A stretch of DNA of 64,000 nucleotides from Acinetobacter lwoffii (lineage in GTDB: Bacteria > Pseudomonadota > Gammaproteobacteria > Pseudomonadales > Moraxellaceae), in NCBI RefSeq assembly GCF_024129435.1, contig NZ_JAMXXN010000007.1, forward strand, positions 62,001 to 126,000, read 5' to 3'. A program made the position numbers and the translations under genes. Positions 1-8,430 of this stretch are shown here, piece after piece (positions within the stretch are counted from its first letter, which is position 1; each line of letters starts with the position of its first letter). The notes below the pieces were generated by a model. The model had not been told where the DNA came from and ran no database searches. It worked only from the letters and a program-made list of their open reading frames with translations.

Positions 1-747
1 AATGATGCTGCAGCACTGAACCTCGAACAGATGCCGATTACCCAGCATTTGATCATCTTAAGAAAGCATCTGTTTAAAGTGGTTGCGGTCCTGATTGGCC
101 TGTTTTTCTGCTTATTACCCTTTGCTAATCAGACTTATCAATGGTTGTCCGAACCGTTGCGTGCACAGCTACCAGCCAGTTCAACCATGATTGCCACGGA
201 TGTCACTGCAACCTTCATGGCACCTTTTAAGCTGAACTTCTTTGTCGCGCTGATGATCGCGATGCCGTTTATCCTGTATCAGCTTTGGACCTTTATTAAG
301 CCTGCGCTATATGCCAAAGAAAAGAGCCTGGCCTTGCCACTTTTGATCGGCAGTATCGTGCTGTTTTATACCGGCATCAGCTTTGCCTACTTTGTGGCAT
401 TGCCCTCAATTCTGCATTTTTTTATCAGTGTTTCGCCGGAAACTGTGGCACCGATGACCGACATTAACAGTTATCTCAGCTTCTGTTTAAAGCTGTTTCT
501 GGTCTTTGGTTTTACCTTTGAAATTCCTATTATTACCCTGGTTCTGATCTTGATTGGCGCAGTTTCGACACAGACTCTGGTAGAGAAACGGCGCTTTATT
601 ATTGTGGGCTGCTTCTTTGTAGCGATGTTTGTCACCCCTCCGGATGCCCTGTCGATGATCATGCTGGCTGTCCCGATGTGGCTACTGTTTGAACTGGGTT
701 TGCTGGCAGGGAAACTGATTGAAAAACGTCGGTTAAAGACTGAATAA
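1..747 (+). CDS. tatC: Sec-independent translocase subunit TatC (5'-truncated by window)
   Basis: TatC is the polytopic inner-membrane subunit of the twin-arginine translocase; with TatB it binds the RR signal peptide of folded substrates. The reading frame is open to base 1, so the first ATG visible at 31 is probably internal; the residues before it resemble the hydrophilic N-terminus of the family. The visible part has the expected hydrophobic segments, the early TatC-like stretch ITQHLIILRKHL and the conserved FEIP motif (Glu about 164 residues after the ATG). Length from the ATG is 238 aa, against about 250 for full proteins. It is immediately followed by a Tat-exported PhoX gene. Identification is firm; the true start lies outside the window. 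Confidence 0.93.
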   Translation, partial: NDAAALNLEQMPITQHLIILRKHLFKVVAVLIGLFFCLLPFANQTYQWLSEPLRAQLPASSTMIATDVTATFMAPFKLNFFVALMIAMPFILYQLWTFIKPALYAKEKSLALPLLIGSIVLFYTGISFAYFVALPSILHFFISVSPETVAPMTDINSYLSFCLKLFLVFGFTFEIPIITLVLILIGAVSTQTLVEKRRFIIVGCFFVAMFVTPPDALSMIMLAVPMWLLFELGLLAGKLIEKRRLKTE

Positions 748-872
748 CAATAACCAGCCAAAACAACAAAAATATCGACTTACTCAGGCAGCTCTGGCTG
801 TCTTTTTGTTTTTTTAATTTTAAATAACGTACTGAATTTATTTAACTTTAATGAAACATTTTCTTAAGATTA

Positions 873-879
873 CTGTCAC
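873..879 (+). promoter_or_regulatory. possible PhoB half-site upstream of phoX
   Basis: CTGTCAC matches one 7-base half of the Pho box (CTGTCAT). PhoX genes are commonly phosphate-regulated. A clear second direct repeat at the expected 11-base spacing is missing (TCTTAAG upstream, CAAGCTT downstream), so this is only suggestive. Confidence 0.25.
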
Positions 880-946
880 ATCCCAAGCTTAAGGTATTGA
901 AAACTTCTACACCACCAAGTACTTATTTTTTAATTGGGACTTTAAA

Positions 947-3199
947 ATGAAAAACGAAGACATGATACCTTGCCAGGATCTGGTTGAAGATAGTAACAAC
1001 TCAAATAACACGCACTTCCAAACGATTCTGGATCAATATACTAGTCGTCGTAGCTTTATTGCGAAAACTACAAGTGGGGCAATGGCATTAGCATTTGCGG
1101 CAACAGTAAGTGGTTGTTCAGATGATGATAATGATTCTGGTACTCCTGACAGTAATCCAACGACACCGCCAGACACCACCAGCCCAGATCAACATGCATG
1201 GAGTGATCTAAAAGCACGTCCGAATAAATTAGCCTTTGAGCCGGTTCGCAAGAATACCCAAAACTTCTTTAGTGTTCCTGAAGGTTATGAGCTTAAAGTG
1301 CTATATGCGGTCGGTGATCCAATCAACCCTGCGTATCCAGAAAAGACCGATGCAACCTTAGCTTCTGGTGCTTCTTACCAGTTCCGTTCAGGCGATAACC
1401 ATGATGGTATGAGCTTCTTCGGTATGCATCCAACCAACAAAAATTATGCTGCCAAAGAATCAACACAAGGTTTACTTGTTTTAAACCACGAATATCTACA
1501 ACAATCTCAGCTCCATACACCAGAAGGTACAATTACCATCGATGGTGTACGTCCAGAAGATCAGGTACTCCGTGAAGTGAATGCGCATGGTGTTTCTGTT
1601 ATTGAGATCAGCAAAGATGCAAATACACAAGACGTTAAAATCAACTTAAATTCTAATTTTAACCGTCGTATCACTGCAGCAACCGAGATGGAAATTAATG
1701 GGCCAGCGCGTGGTTCTGACTTAGTCAAAACTATTTTCTCACCAGATGGGACGTTAACTCGCGGTACCTTTGCCAATTGTGGTAATGGTTATACGCCATG
1801 GGGAACTTACTTAACGGCTGAAGAAAACTGGAGTGGTTATTTCGCTCGTCAAGCCAATGACACCCGCGCTATTGCAAAAGAAGAAATTTCATTATCACGT
1901 TATGGTCGTGGTGGTACTGATGCCCGTTCATCTCAATACCGCTGGAATACTCCTGTTGCTGAATTAACCGGTGATAAAGGACTTTATGATCGTTGGGATA
2001 TTTCAGTTAAAGGCACAAATGCTTTAGCAGATTATCGTAATGTCATGAATACGTGTGGCTTCATTGTAGAGATTGATCCATTTAGCGCGACTACACGTCC
2101 AGTTAAACGTACTGCACTGGGTCGTTTTGCACACGAGGACTGCCGATGTAGTAACCCTATTCCGGGTCAGCCATTAGCTTTCTATATGGGTGATGACGCG
2201 ACCGGCGAATATATCTATAAATTTGTTTCTGAAGCAGTCTGGGATCCAAAAGACATTAATGGTGGTTATACCGCTGGTGATAAATACATGGATAAAGGGA
2301 CATTATATGTCGCTAAATTCAATGATGACGGTACAGGTGAATGGCTAGAACTGACTCATGGCAAAAATGGTTTAACTGCTGCCAATGAAATCTATCCGTT
2401 TGCAGGCCAAGATGACATCGTCATCAATGCCCGTCTTGCTGCTGACCATGTAGGTGCGACCAAAATGGACCGTCCAGAATGGGTTGCAGTGAATCCTGAA
2501 AATGGTGAAGTCTATGTGACGCTTACCAACAACGGTAACCGTGGACGTGCTTACCCAACCGATGCAGCCAACCCACGTAGCTACATCGACTTTAAAGGCT
2601 CGTCAGCTAGCAACTCAGGAAACATGAATGGTCATATCATTCGTTTCAGTGAAGCTAAAAACACAGTTACAGCGACAAGTTTTGCTTGGGATATTTTCCT
2701 GTTCGGTGCAGAAGCACGTGCTGCCTCTAACATCAACCTGTCAGGTCTGGATGATTTAAATGACTTCTCCAGCCCGGATGGCATGTGGTTCGATCCGCGC
2801 GGTATTCTGTGGATTCAGACCGATGATGGTCAGTACACCGATGAAACCAACTGTATGATGCTGGCAGCACTTCCGGGTACTGTGGGTGATGGTGCTAAAG
2901 TGATTGCCGCCAGTACCAAGGCAGAAGGACAGGAAACCTTTGTTGGTGCCAAACTCAGTAATGATCGTGTTCGTCGCTTTTTGACTGGTCCATCGGGTTG
3001 TGAAATTACCGGCGTGACTATTACCCCGGACTACAAAGCGATCTTTGTCAACGTTCAGCATCCAGGGGGTGCATGGCCAGCCAACCAAAGCGAGCGTTAT
3101 AGCCGTTTAGGCAAAGTACCTCGCTCTGCGACTGTGGTCATTACCCGTAAAGATGGCGGTGCCATTGCGGGTGAAGCTTTGGAACAAGCGACCGTATAA
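947..3199 (+). CDS. phoX: PhoX-family alkaline phosphatase, Tat-exported lipoprotein
   Basis: A 750-aa member of the PhoX/DUF839 family: calcium/iron-dependent alkaline phosphatases that release phosphate from organic phosphoesters in the periplasm. The N-terminus carries a twin-arginine motif (SRRSFIAK, residues 33-40), a hydrophobic stretch and then VSGC with Cys57, followed by an Asp-rich linker, so a Tat-dependent lipoprotein is likely. The body shows family motifs such as NHEY, WGTYLTAEENW, GRFAHEDC and RPEWVAVNPENGEVYVTLTNN. It lies 200 bases downstream of tatC, its presumed export channel. A CTGTCAC half-site sits about 70 bases upstream, as in Pho boxes, but I do not see a second good half-site. 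A strong hairpin terminator follows. Confidence 0.9.
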   Translation: MKNEDMIPCQDLVEDSNNSNNTHFQTILDQYTSRRSFIAKTTSGAMALAFAATVSGCSDDDNDSGTPDSNPTTPPDTTSPDQHAWSDLKARPNKLAFEPVRKNTQNFFSVPEGYELKVLYAVGDPINPAYPEKTDATLASGASYQFRSGDNHDGMSFFGMHPTNKNYAAKESTQGLLVLNHEYLQQSQLHTPEGTITIDGVRPEDQVLREVNAHGVSVIEISKDANTQDVKINLNSNFNRRITAATEMEINGPARGSDLVKTIFSPDGTLTRGTFANCGNGYTPWGTYLTAEENWSGYFARQANDTRAIAKEEISLSRYGRGGTDARSSQYRWNTPVAELTGDKGLYDRWDISVKGTNALADYRNVMNTCGFIVEIDPFSATTRPVKRTALGRFAHEDCRCSNPIPGQPLAFYMGDDATGEYIYKFVSEAVWDPKDINGGYTAGDKYMDKGTLYVAKFNDDGTGEWLELTHGKNGLTAANEIYPFAGQDDIVINARLAADHVGATKMDRPEWVAVNPENGEVYVTLTNNGNRGRAYPTDAANPRSYIDFKGSSASNSGNMNGHIIRFSEAKNTVTATSFAWDIFLFGAEARAASNINLSGLDDLNDFSSPDGMWFDPRGILWIQTDDGQYTDETNCMMLAALPGTVGDGAKVIAASTKAEGQETFVGAKLSNDRVRRFLTGPSGCEITGVTITPDYKAIFVNVQHPGGAWPANQSERYSRLGKVPRSATVVITRKDGGAIAGEALEQATV

Positions 3200-3212
3200 A
3201 AAGCTGTTATTC

Positions 3213-3243
3213 AAAAATGCCGACTTCTAGTCGGCATTTTTTA
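3213..3243. terminator. bidirectional intrinsic terminator (phoX / NRDE gene)
   Basis: Perfect 12-bp inverted repeat, AAAAATGCCGAC and GTCGGCATTTTT, with a 5-base loop and A/T tracts on both sides. It sits between two convergent genes and can serve both strands. Confidence 0.9.
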
Positions 3244-3253
3244 TATCCGGTGA

Positions 3254-4033
3254 TTATTTCAGGCTAATTATTTTCTCAATAGTTTGACCTGCGGTCGCAC
3301 CTTGTTGTGACTTCTCGATCCAGTGCCATCGTCCCTGCTGCATTCTCAAAAAATTGGAGCATCGGGTGCCATAGGCCGGACTCTGAATAAAAGTCGATGA
3401 CAGCAGCTGTTCCATTTCAACCGAGATGCCGGTGTCTGGCAGAAGTTCAGGAATCACCTTGCGTTCGTCTTCCAGAATATCCCAGACTGCATGACACAAA
3501 TCTGCTTCTGCGATCTCCTGTTGTTGCAGCATCGGTAAAAATTCCTGGGTAAAGCGTTTACGTAAATGTCGGGTCTTGTACCAGTCTTCGCTCATCAGGC
3601 CATTCGAAACCACATAGACGCCATGCGCCAGTACTTGTGGTGCTTCACCGCGATTGCTCATATATACGGCCTGATCTTGATTTCCAATAAAAAGATTAAA
3701 GCCGGCATAGTCACACTGGCGTTGTTCCAGATCTTGAGCAAAACGAATCGGCGTTAAGTCAGAATCTAAAAAGTTCTGGATGATATGTCCACGTGAAGTC
3801 GGATAATGCCCTTTGTCCTGCCCATCACGAAAATTGGTAATCACCGCCCAGCGACCAGAAGCCGTAATCCCCATCCAGGTACCGCCCGACTGTAAATCCT
3901 GCCCGGCAATAATCGGACTATTCTCCCATTCATGCAGCTCCTGCGTAGGACGCTGATAGAACTCATCCCGATTTGAAATCAGACATAATGAGCTCTGATC
4001 CAGAACCCGCCAAGCCAATGCCACGATACACAT
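3254..4033 (-). CDS. NRDE family protein (TANGO2-like)
   Basis: A 259-aa protein beginning MCIVALAW, with the family-defining NRDE motif in ISNRDEFYQRP (about residues 20-30). The family includes eukaryotic TANGO2 (transport and Golgi organisation 2) and many bacterial proteins of unknown biochemical function; the N-terminal Cys and the NRDE motif resemble Ntn-hydrolase-type arrangements, but no reaction can be assigned from sequence. Further family-like segments are GGTWMGITASGRWAVITNFR and GFNLFIG. It is cytoplasmic by appearance. It is divergent from lgt with a 93-base spacer and converges on phoX at a shared terminator. The ATG at 4031-4033 places Cys at position 2, as in the family. Confidence 0.85.
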   Translation of the reverse strand: MCIVALAWRVLDQSSLCLISNRDEFYQRPTQELHEWENSPIIAGQDLQSGGTWMGITASGRWAVITNFRDGQDKGHYPTSRGHIIQNFLDSDLTPIRFAQDLEQRQCDYAGFNLFIGNQDQAVYMSNRGEAPQVLAHGVYVVSNGLMSEDWYKTRHLRKRFTQEFLPMLQQQEIAEADLCHAVWDILEDERKVIPELLPDTGISVEMEQLLSSTFIQSPAYGTRCSNFLRMQQGRWHWIEKSQQGATAGQTIEKIISLK

Positions 4034-4126
4034 AATTTACGCTCTCGATCTTTACACATTGAATGTACAACATTTTTCTTTGCTTTAAGCTAAAATCTGT
4101 GCAAAACAGAATCACAAGGAACAGGA

Positions 4127-4936
4127 ATGCTCACCTATCCCAATATTGATCCCGTCGCGATTTCGCTCGGGCCCTTACAAGTCCACTGGTATGGACTGAT
4201 GTACTTACTGGCATTTTTATTTGCCTGGGGATTGGCGACGTTTCGCGCCAAACAACGTGGCTGGACACCGGATATGGTGTCTGACCTGATTTTCTTCGGT
4301 GCACTCGGTGTGATCATCGGTGGCCGTGTCGGTTATGTCTTCTTCTACGGTTTTTCCCAGTTCCTGGCCGATCCTTTATGGCTGTTCCAGATCTGGACCG
4401 GCGGTATGAGTTTCCATGGCGGTTTCCTCGGGGTCATTCTGGCCATGTTGTGGTGGTGCAAGAAATATAAGATGACCTGGTTCCAGACTCTGGATTTTAT
4501 CGCACCTTGCGTACCGACAGGCTTGATGTTTGGCCGAATTGGTAACTTTATTGGTGGCGAACTGTATGGCCGTCAGGTCACCGACCCAAACTTTGCCTGG
4601 GGCATGATCTTTCCGACCGATCCGCTGCAACTGGTTCGTCATCCATCTCAACTCTATCAGGCACTATGTGAAGGCCTGATCCTGTTTATTATACTGTGGT
4701 GGTTCAGCTCCAAGCCACGTCCACGTATGGCAGTTTCTGCGCTGTTCCTGATCGGTTATGGCCTGGCACGTTTTGTGGTTGAATTCTTCCGTGAGCCGGA
4801 CAATGGCCAGCTATTTATTGGCTGGATGAGCAAAGGACAATTCCTGAGCCTACCAATGATCCTGATTGGCTTGTGGATGATGTGGTATGCCTATCAGAAG
4901 AAAATATATGACTGGGGTCCAAACAAAAATAGCTGA
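4127..4936 (+). CDS. lgt: prolipoprotein diacylglyceryl transferase Lgt
   Basis: Lgt transfers diacylglyceryl from phosphatidylglycerol to the lipobox cysteine of prolipoproteins, the first lipoprotein maturation step, in the inner membrane. The 269-aa protein has about seven hydrophobic segments, the family signature [14 protein letters not shown] (about residues 136-149), HGG with His97, and the C-terminal [11 protein letters not shown] motif. The signature normally reads NGE; here it is GGE, a tolerated variant. It starts at an ATG after AAGGAACAGG, a good ribosome binding site. thyA, which often neighbours lgt, lies 2.4 kb downstream, separated by five other loci. A hairpin terminator follows. 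Confidence 0.96.
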   Translation: MLTYPNIDPVAISLGPLQVHWYGLMYLLAFLFAWGLATFRAKQRGWTPDMVSDLIFFGALGVIIGGRVGYVFFYGFSQFLADPLWLFQIWTGGMSFHGGFLGVILAMLWWCKKYKMTWFQTLDFIAPCVPTGLMFGRIGNFIGGELYGRQVTDPNFAWGMIFPTDPLQLVRHPSQLYQALCEGLILFIILWWFSSKPRPRMAVSALFLIGYGLARFVVEFFREPDNGQLFIGWMSKGQFLSLPMILIGLWMMWYAYQKKIYDWGPNKNS

Positions 4937-4952
4937 AAAAATTGCGTAATTT

Positions 4953-4977
4953 AGCGGGGCAACAGCCTCGCTTTTTT
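4953..4977 (+). terminator. intrinsic terminator after lgt
   Basis: AGCGGGG and CCTCGCT pair with one G-T wobble around a 6-base loop, followed by a run of T. Confidence 0.8.
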
Positions 4978-5028
4978 ATAGTCAAAATATGCTAAAGTGC
5001 TGATTATCTCTTCTATTCTTTCATCATT

Positions 5029-5421
5029 ATGCTTGAGTTCTGGTTTAATCCGCAGGTATCTGTTCTCAAAAAACTGTTGATCTTTATTGTGATTGCAGCG
5101 ACAGCTGCAGGCTTGTACTGGATGGAACCACTGCCCTTAGATTCGATTCTGATGTTTGTCGGTACCGGCATCATTTTTCTGATCTGCCGTTACTGCAAAA
5201 TCCACTTTTCCAGCAAAAACCCGACCGGTTTGCTGTATAGATTACTGACCTGGATTCCAATTGCCTTATTGATTGCTTTAGTTTTTATGAATATGCAACA
5301 GGGTGAAATCCTGATTCCGGGTGCACAAGGCATTGCATTTATGGCACTGGCGATTTGCCTGTTTTCTCCACTATCCCTGCTCAATCAGAACAAATCAGAT
5401 TCGGGTTCACCCCATGCTTGA
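5029..5421 (+). CDS. small membrane protein, copy 1 of a tandem pair
   Basis: A 130-aa protein I do not recognise. It begins MLEFWFNPQVS and has about four hydrophobic segments (roughly residues 15-32, 38-53, 70-87, 99-115) joined by short loops, so it is an inner-membrane protein. The next gene begins with the same MLEFW and has the same length and layout, including a basic loop with S-K-N/S-P before the third segment (SSKNPTGLLYRLLTWIPI here, KSNPYANGFSALSRVIPI there), so the two are tandem paralogues. The stop codon overlaps the start of the second gene by 8 bases, implying translational coupling. Function unknown. Confidence 0.7.
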   Translation: MLEFWFNPQVSVLKKLLIFIVIAATAAGLYWMEPLPLDSILMFVGTGIIFLICRYCKIHFSSKNPTGLLYRLLTWIPIALLIALVFMNMQQGEILIPGAQGIAFMALAICLFSPLSLLNQNKSDSGSPHA

Positions 5422-5800
5422 ATTTTGGTATTCGGAACGCTGTAGCCGTCAAATCAAACTCATCGTTGTCATCGCGACCTGTATTTTTATTTATGCGGCA
5501 TCGACTGTGGCCCAGTTAGATCCAGTATTTGTTGGGGTGAGTTTAGCGATTGGAATTGTCGTACATTTACTGCACCATTTCCGCCTGAAAATCTCAAAAT
5601 CCAATCCCTATGCAAATGGCTTTAGCGCCTTGAGCCGGGTCATTCCCATCATTGCCTTAATTACCCTGTTTGGCTATTTGCCAGAACAGCACCAGCAATG
5701 GGGCAAATTTGCCTTGGGTCTGCAATGTCTTGGCTTTGCCGCGATTGGATTATTTATTGTTTCAATCTATGAAAGCCGTGCGAAGCGTTTTGAGGACTGA
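5414..5800 (+). CDS. small membrane protein, copy 2 of a tandem pair
   Basis: A 128-aa membrane protein starting MLEFWYSERCSRQIK. The frame is open further upstream (to 5321), but the ATG at 5414 gives an N-terminus matching the preceding gene and a start that overlaps the upstream stop, so I chose it. It has about four hydrophobic segments with a basic loop HHFRLKISKSNP in the middle. The common MLEFW start, size, loop motif and overlap argue for tandem duplication and co-expression with 5029-5421. I cannot assign a function. Confidence 0.7.
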   Translation: MLEFWYSERCSRQIKLIVVIATCIFIYAASTVAQLDPVFVGVSLAIGIVVHLLHHFRLKISKSNPYANGFSALSRVIPIIALITLFGYLPEQHQQWGKFALGLQCLGFAAIGLFIVSIYESRAKRFED

Positions 5801-5818
5801 TCACTTCGCAGTGTTTTC

Positions 5819-6334
5819 TTAGAAGTAAGTTTCCAGACGATAGTAACTATAAGTCACGTTTTTATTGCGATAAACCGCATGATCTCGCTGTTTAAAATCT
5901 GATACCCAGGCACTACCTGAATAAGCCGCGATATGTCCATATTTATGTCCCTGAGTACGGTCAATAATATAGATATCGCCTTTTTTCGGTCGATCAAAAG
6001 AAGCATTAATTTTCTTATAACCCAGCTGCATCAGGGTACTTCCCCAATCTGCCGCTGCGACCGGATGATTCACAATTTTCGCACCAGAAGATTGCAGACC
6101 GACACGAATACTGCGCGCACATTTCTGTGTACTGGTATTTCGGGTAATGCCTTGCAGATAACTGGTAAATTTCTCGATATTGATACGATGGCCATTGCTT
6201 ACGCCTGAAGCGTTACGGACAGTGGCTTTTTGGGATGACTTTTTAGGTCTTTGCTCCGATTGGGAACGCACCATGATATTCGCTTGGACAGGAGCATATA
6301 CTTCGCTCATGTTTACTTGATGATCATAGATCAT
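5819..6334 (-). CDS. CHAP/NlpC-like cysteine peptidase or amidase
   Basis: A 171-aa protein with the layout of a papain-like peptidoglycan hydrolase: a catalytic-type Cys72 in STQKCARSIRVGLQ at the head of a helix, then GDIYIIDRTQGHKYGHIAAYSG with His134 in the strand that carries the catalytic His of CHAP and NlpC/P60 domains, followed by WVSDFKQ. These enzymes cut amide bonds in peptidoglycan stem peptides. No signal peptide or membrane segment is visible; the N-terminal 50 residues are polar. Type VI secretion amidase effectors look like this, but no immunity or secretion gene is adjacent. The start at 6334 has GAGGAG about 12 bases upstream; Met9 is an alternative. Confidence 0.65.
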   Translation of the reverse strand: MIYDHQVNMSEVYAPVQANIMVRSQSEQRPKKSSQKATVRNASGVSNGHRINIEKFTSYLQGITRNTSTQKCARSIRVGLQSSGAKIVNHPVAAADWGSTLMQLGYKKINASFDRPKKGDIYIIDRTQGHKYGHIAAYSGSAWVSDFKQRDHAVYRNKNVTYSYYRLETYF

Positions 6335-6752
6335 GCCTTACCAACCGCTCCTCGCCTGTAATTTAGGCTTTCATATTGTTAACAAGCCGAGAATACTAGT
6401 CGTTTAAATGTTATCTTTCACATTAAAAATGTAAACAAATTTGTCTATTTTTGCGGCATTCAAATTAAGCCGTTCTTTCTAATACAGTTACAAAACCCAT
6501 CATCTTTGCAAAAAAAATGTAAAGCAAAGCCAACTTCGATGCCTTGCAAAGCTTTTTTAGCCTGAACTATACAAAATGAGTCCTTATCTTTTTCTACTCA
6601 AACGTGTGGATTTAATCTGTAGCTCGGCCATTTTCAGATAACATTTCACCACATGATTACATCATTTTAAGCTTTACCGCCTGTATTACACTGATGCGGC
6701 ATTTTTAAACCTTGAACTAAACTTTAAATATTGAACTAAACAGAGAAGAAAA
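6335..6752. other. 418-base AT-rich spacer without a recognisable gene
   Basis: Low-GC spacer between the CHAP-like gene and the lipocalin remnant. It should hold the divergent promoters of both. I see no coding frame with family features, no tRNA-like fold and no strong terminator. Confidence 0.5.
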
Positions 6753-7205
6753 ATGAGTCAGACTTTAAGTACCGTTTCAAATTTTAATTTAGAACAATAT
6801 TTAAGTACCTGGTATGACATTGCACACTTGCCGATGAAGCGCCAACCTGAAGACAGCACCGATATTTCTGCGGTATAGAGCTTGAATGAAAATGGCAAGG
6901 TGGATGAAGCCATTGCTGAAGCGATCATTGTCGATGCAGAACATGCCAAGCTTGAAATCAGATTTTTACCTGAAGGCTTGCATGGGATCCCGTTTACCAA
7001 GGGCGATTATTGGGTCTTAAAAATCGATCCGGATTATCAGACGGCACTCGTGGGCGAGCCGAATAAAGAATATTTATGGTGATTACATCGCGACACCAGT
7101 CTGGACGAAGCGACTCAACGCGAATATTTAAGTTATGCAGCACCCTTAGGTTATGATCTGTCTGATCTGATTCATACCGTCCATACGGGCCATAAAACCG
7201 CTTAA
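6753..7205 (+). pseudogene. lipocalin (Blc-like) family gene with two in-frame stops
   Basis: Read in one frame from the ATG at 6753 (preceded by AGAGAAGAAAA), the sequence encodes an about 150-residue lipocalin: LEQYLSTWYDIAHLPMK corresponds to the first lipocalin motif (usually GxWY), and GDYWVLKIDPDYQTALVGEP and EYLW correspond to the strands that end the barrel. A TAG at 6876-6878 and a TGA at 7080-7082 interrupt it, but no frameshift is needed and the frame continues to a TAA at 7203-7205. Bacterial lipocalins are usually outer-membrane lipoproteins binding lipids; this copy has no signal peptide. It looks like a recently inactivated gene; the two point nonsense changes could also be sequencing errors. 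Confidence 0.8.
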
Positions 7206-7214
7206 ACTGCAATC

Positions 7215-7242
7215 AAAAGACCTCTATCAGGAGGTCTTTTTT
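7215..7242 (+). terminator. intrinsic terminator after the lipocalin remnant
   Basis: AAAAGACCTC and GAGGTCTTTT form a perfect 10-bp stem with a 6-base loop and T-tract. Confidence 0.88.
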
Positions 7243-7387
7243 ATTCTCAATTTGGGCGATGAAAGCTCATCAAAAAATGCTATGATGTGCGCAATTTAAA
7301 TTGTCCCTTTCGACAGAAAATTGATTATAAAATAATCCGTTCTGCTGTTAAAACGGCAATTTTCAACAGATTCAAATAGAGAGAACT

Positions 7388-8230
7388 ATGCGCCAATATC
7401 TTGACCTTTTACAACATATCCTCGACAACGGCGGCGATAAAGGCGACCGTACCGGTACAGGTACACGTTCGGTATTTGGTCATCAGATGCGCTTTGATCT
7501 TTCCCAAGGTTTTCCTTTACTCACCACCAAAAAAGTTCATTTCCGTTCTATCGTGATTGAACTGTTGTGGTTCCTGAAAGGTGATACCAATGTTCAGTAT
7601 TTAAAAGACAATAAAGTCTCGATTTGGGATGAATGGGCGACCGCAGAACAGACTGCACGTTTTGGACGTCCTGAAGGCGAACTTGGTCCAGTTTACGGTC
7701 ACCAATGGCGTAATTTTGGTGCCAGCAAAAATGCAGACAATAGCTATAATCAGGACGGTTTTGACCAGATCAAATGGTTGATCAATGAAATTAAAACCAA
7801 TCCAAATTCGCGTCGTCTGATTATCTCTGGCTGGAACCCGAATGAAGCAGGTCAGGTCGCATTACCCCCTTGCCATACCCTGTTCCAGTTCTTTGTACAC
7901 AATGGAAAATTGTCTTGTCAGTTGTATCAGCGCAGTGCTGATGTATTTTTGGGTGTGCCATTTAATATTGCCAGCTATGCCTTGTTGACGCATATGATCG
8001 CGCAAGTCTGTGATCTGGAGGTTGGTGACTTTGTCTGGACTGGTGGCGATACCCACTTGTACAGCAACCATTTTGAACAGGCACAATTACAGCTCAGCCG
8101 TGAGCCACTCGGCCTTTGTCAATTAAAACTAAATCCCGAGATTAAAGACCTGTTCGATTTCAAATTTGAAGATATCGAAATTGTCGGTTATGAATCTCAT
8201 CCAGGAATTAAAGCCCCTGTCGCTGTTTAA
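7388..8230 (+). CDS. thyA: thymidylate synthase
   Basis: ThyA methylates dUMP to dTMP using 5,10-methylene-tetrahydrofolate, producing dihydrofolate that FolA (encoded next) recycles. The 280-aa protein has the nucleophile Cys162 in [13 protein letters not shown], the dUMP-binding region [21 protein letters not shown], and GDTHLYSNH near the C-terminus. The length is slightly above the 264 aa of the E. coli enzyme because of a short insertion around residues 85-125. The start ATG follows AGAGAGAACT. thyA and folA are adjacent and on the same strand, coupling consumption and regeneration of folate. Confidence 0.97.
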   Translation: MRQYLDLLQHILDNGGDKGDRTGTGTRSVFGHQMRFDLSQGFPLLTTKKVHFRSIVIELLWFLKGDTNVQYLKDNKVSIWDEWATAEQTARFGRPEGELGPVYGHQWRNFGASKNADNSYNQDGFDQIKWLINEIKTNPNSRRLIISGWNPNEAGQVALPPCHTLFQFFVHNGKLSCQLYQRSADVFLGVPFNIASYALLTHMIAQVCDLEVGDFVWTGGDTHLYSNHFEQAQLQLSREPLGLCQLKLNPEIKDLFDFKFEDIEIVGYESHPGIKAPVAV

Positions 8231-8249
8231 TTTTCTTTATTATAAAGTT

Positions 8250-8332
8250 CCCCCTCCTCCTAGGAGAGGGCTAGGAAGAGGTTTTTTACCACGCGTGAAT
8301 CGCCACCTCCTTTCAAAATATATTCCTAGCCC
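8250..8332. repeat. intergenic palindromic repeat between thyA and folA
   Basis: A dense inverted repeat. A perfect 10-bp pair, GGGCTAGGAA (8268-8277) and TTCCTAGCCC (8323-8332), encloses about 45 bases, and a CCTCCTAGGAG-type palindrome lies at 8252-8270. The words CCCTCC, CTAGGAAGAGG and a run of T resemble the repeat at 41070-41140, suggesting a dispersed family of non-coding palindromic repeats. Confidence 0.6.
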
Positions 8333-8430
8333 TAAAGCATGAAGGCAATCAATATAGATTTTTAACCTTTCTTTCGTACCAGTAAAAAATTACACGAAGG
8401 ACTTTGGGCTTGATAAGAAGGATTCAATAC

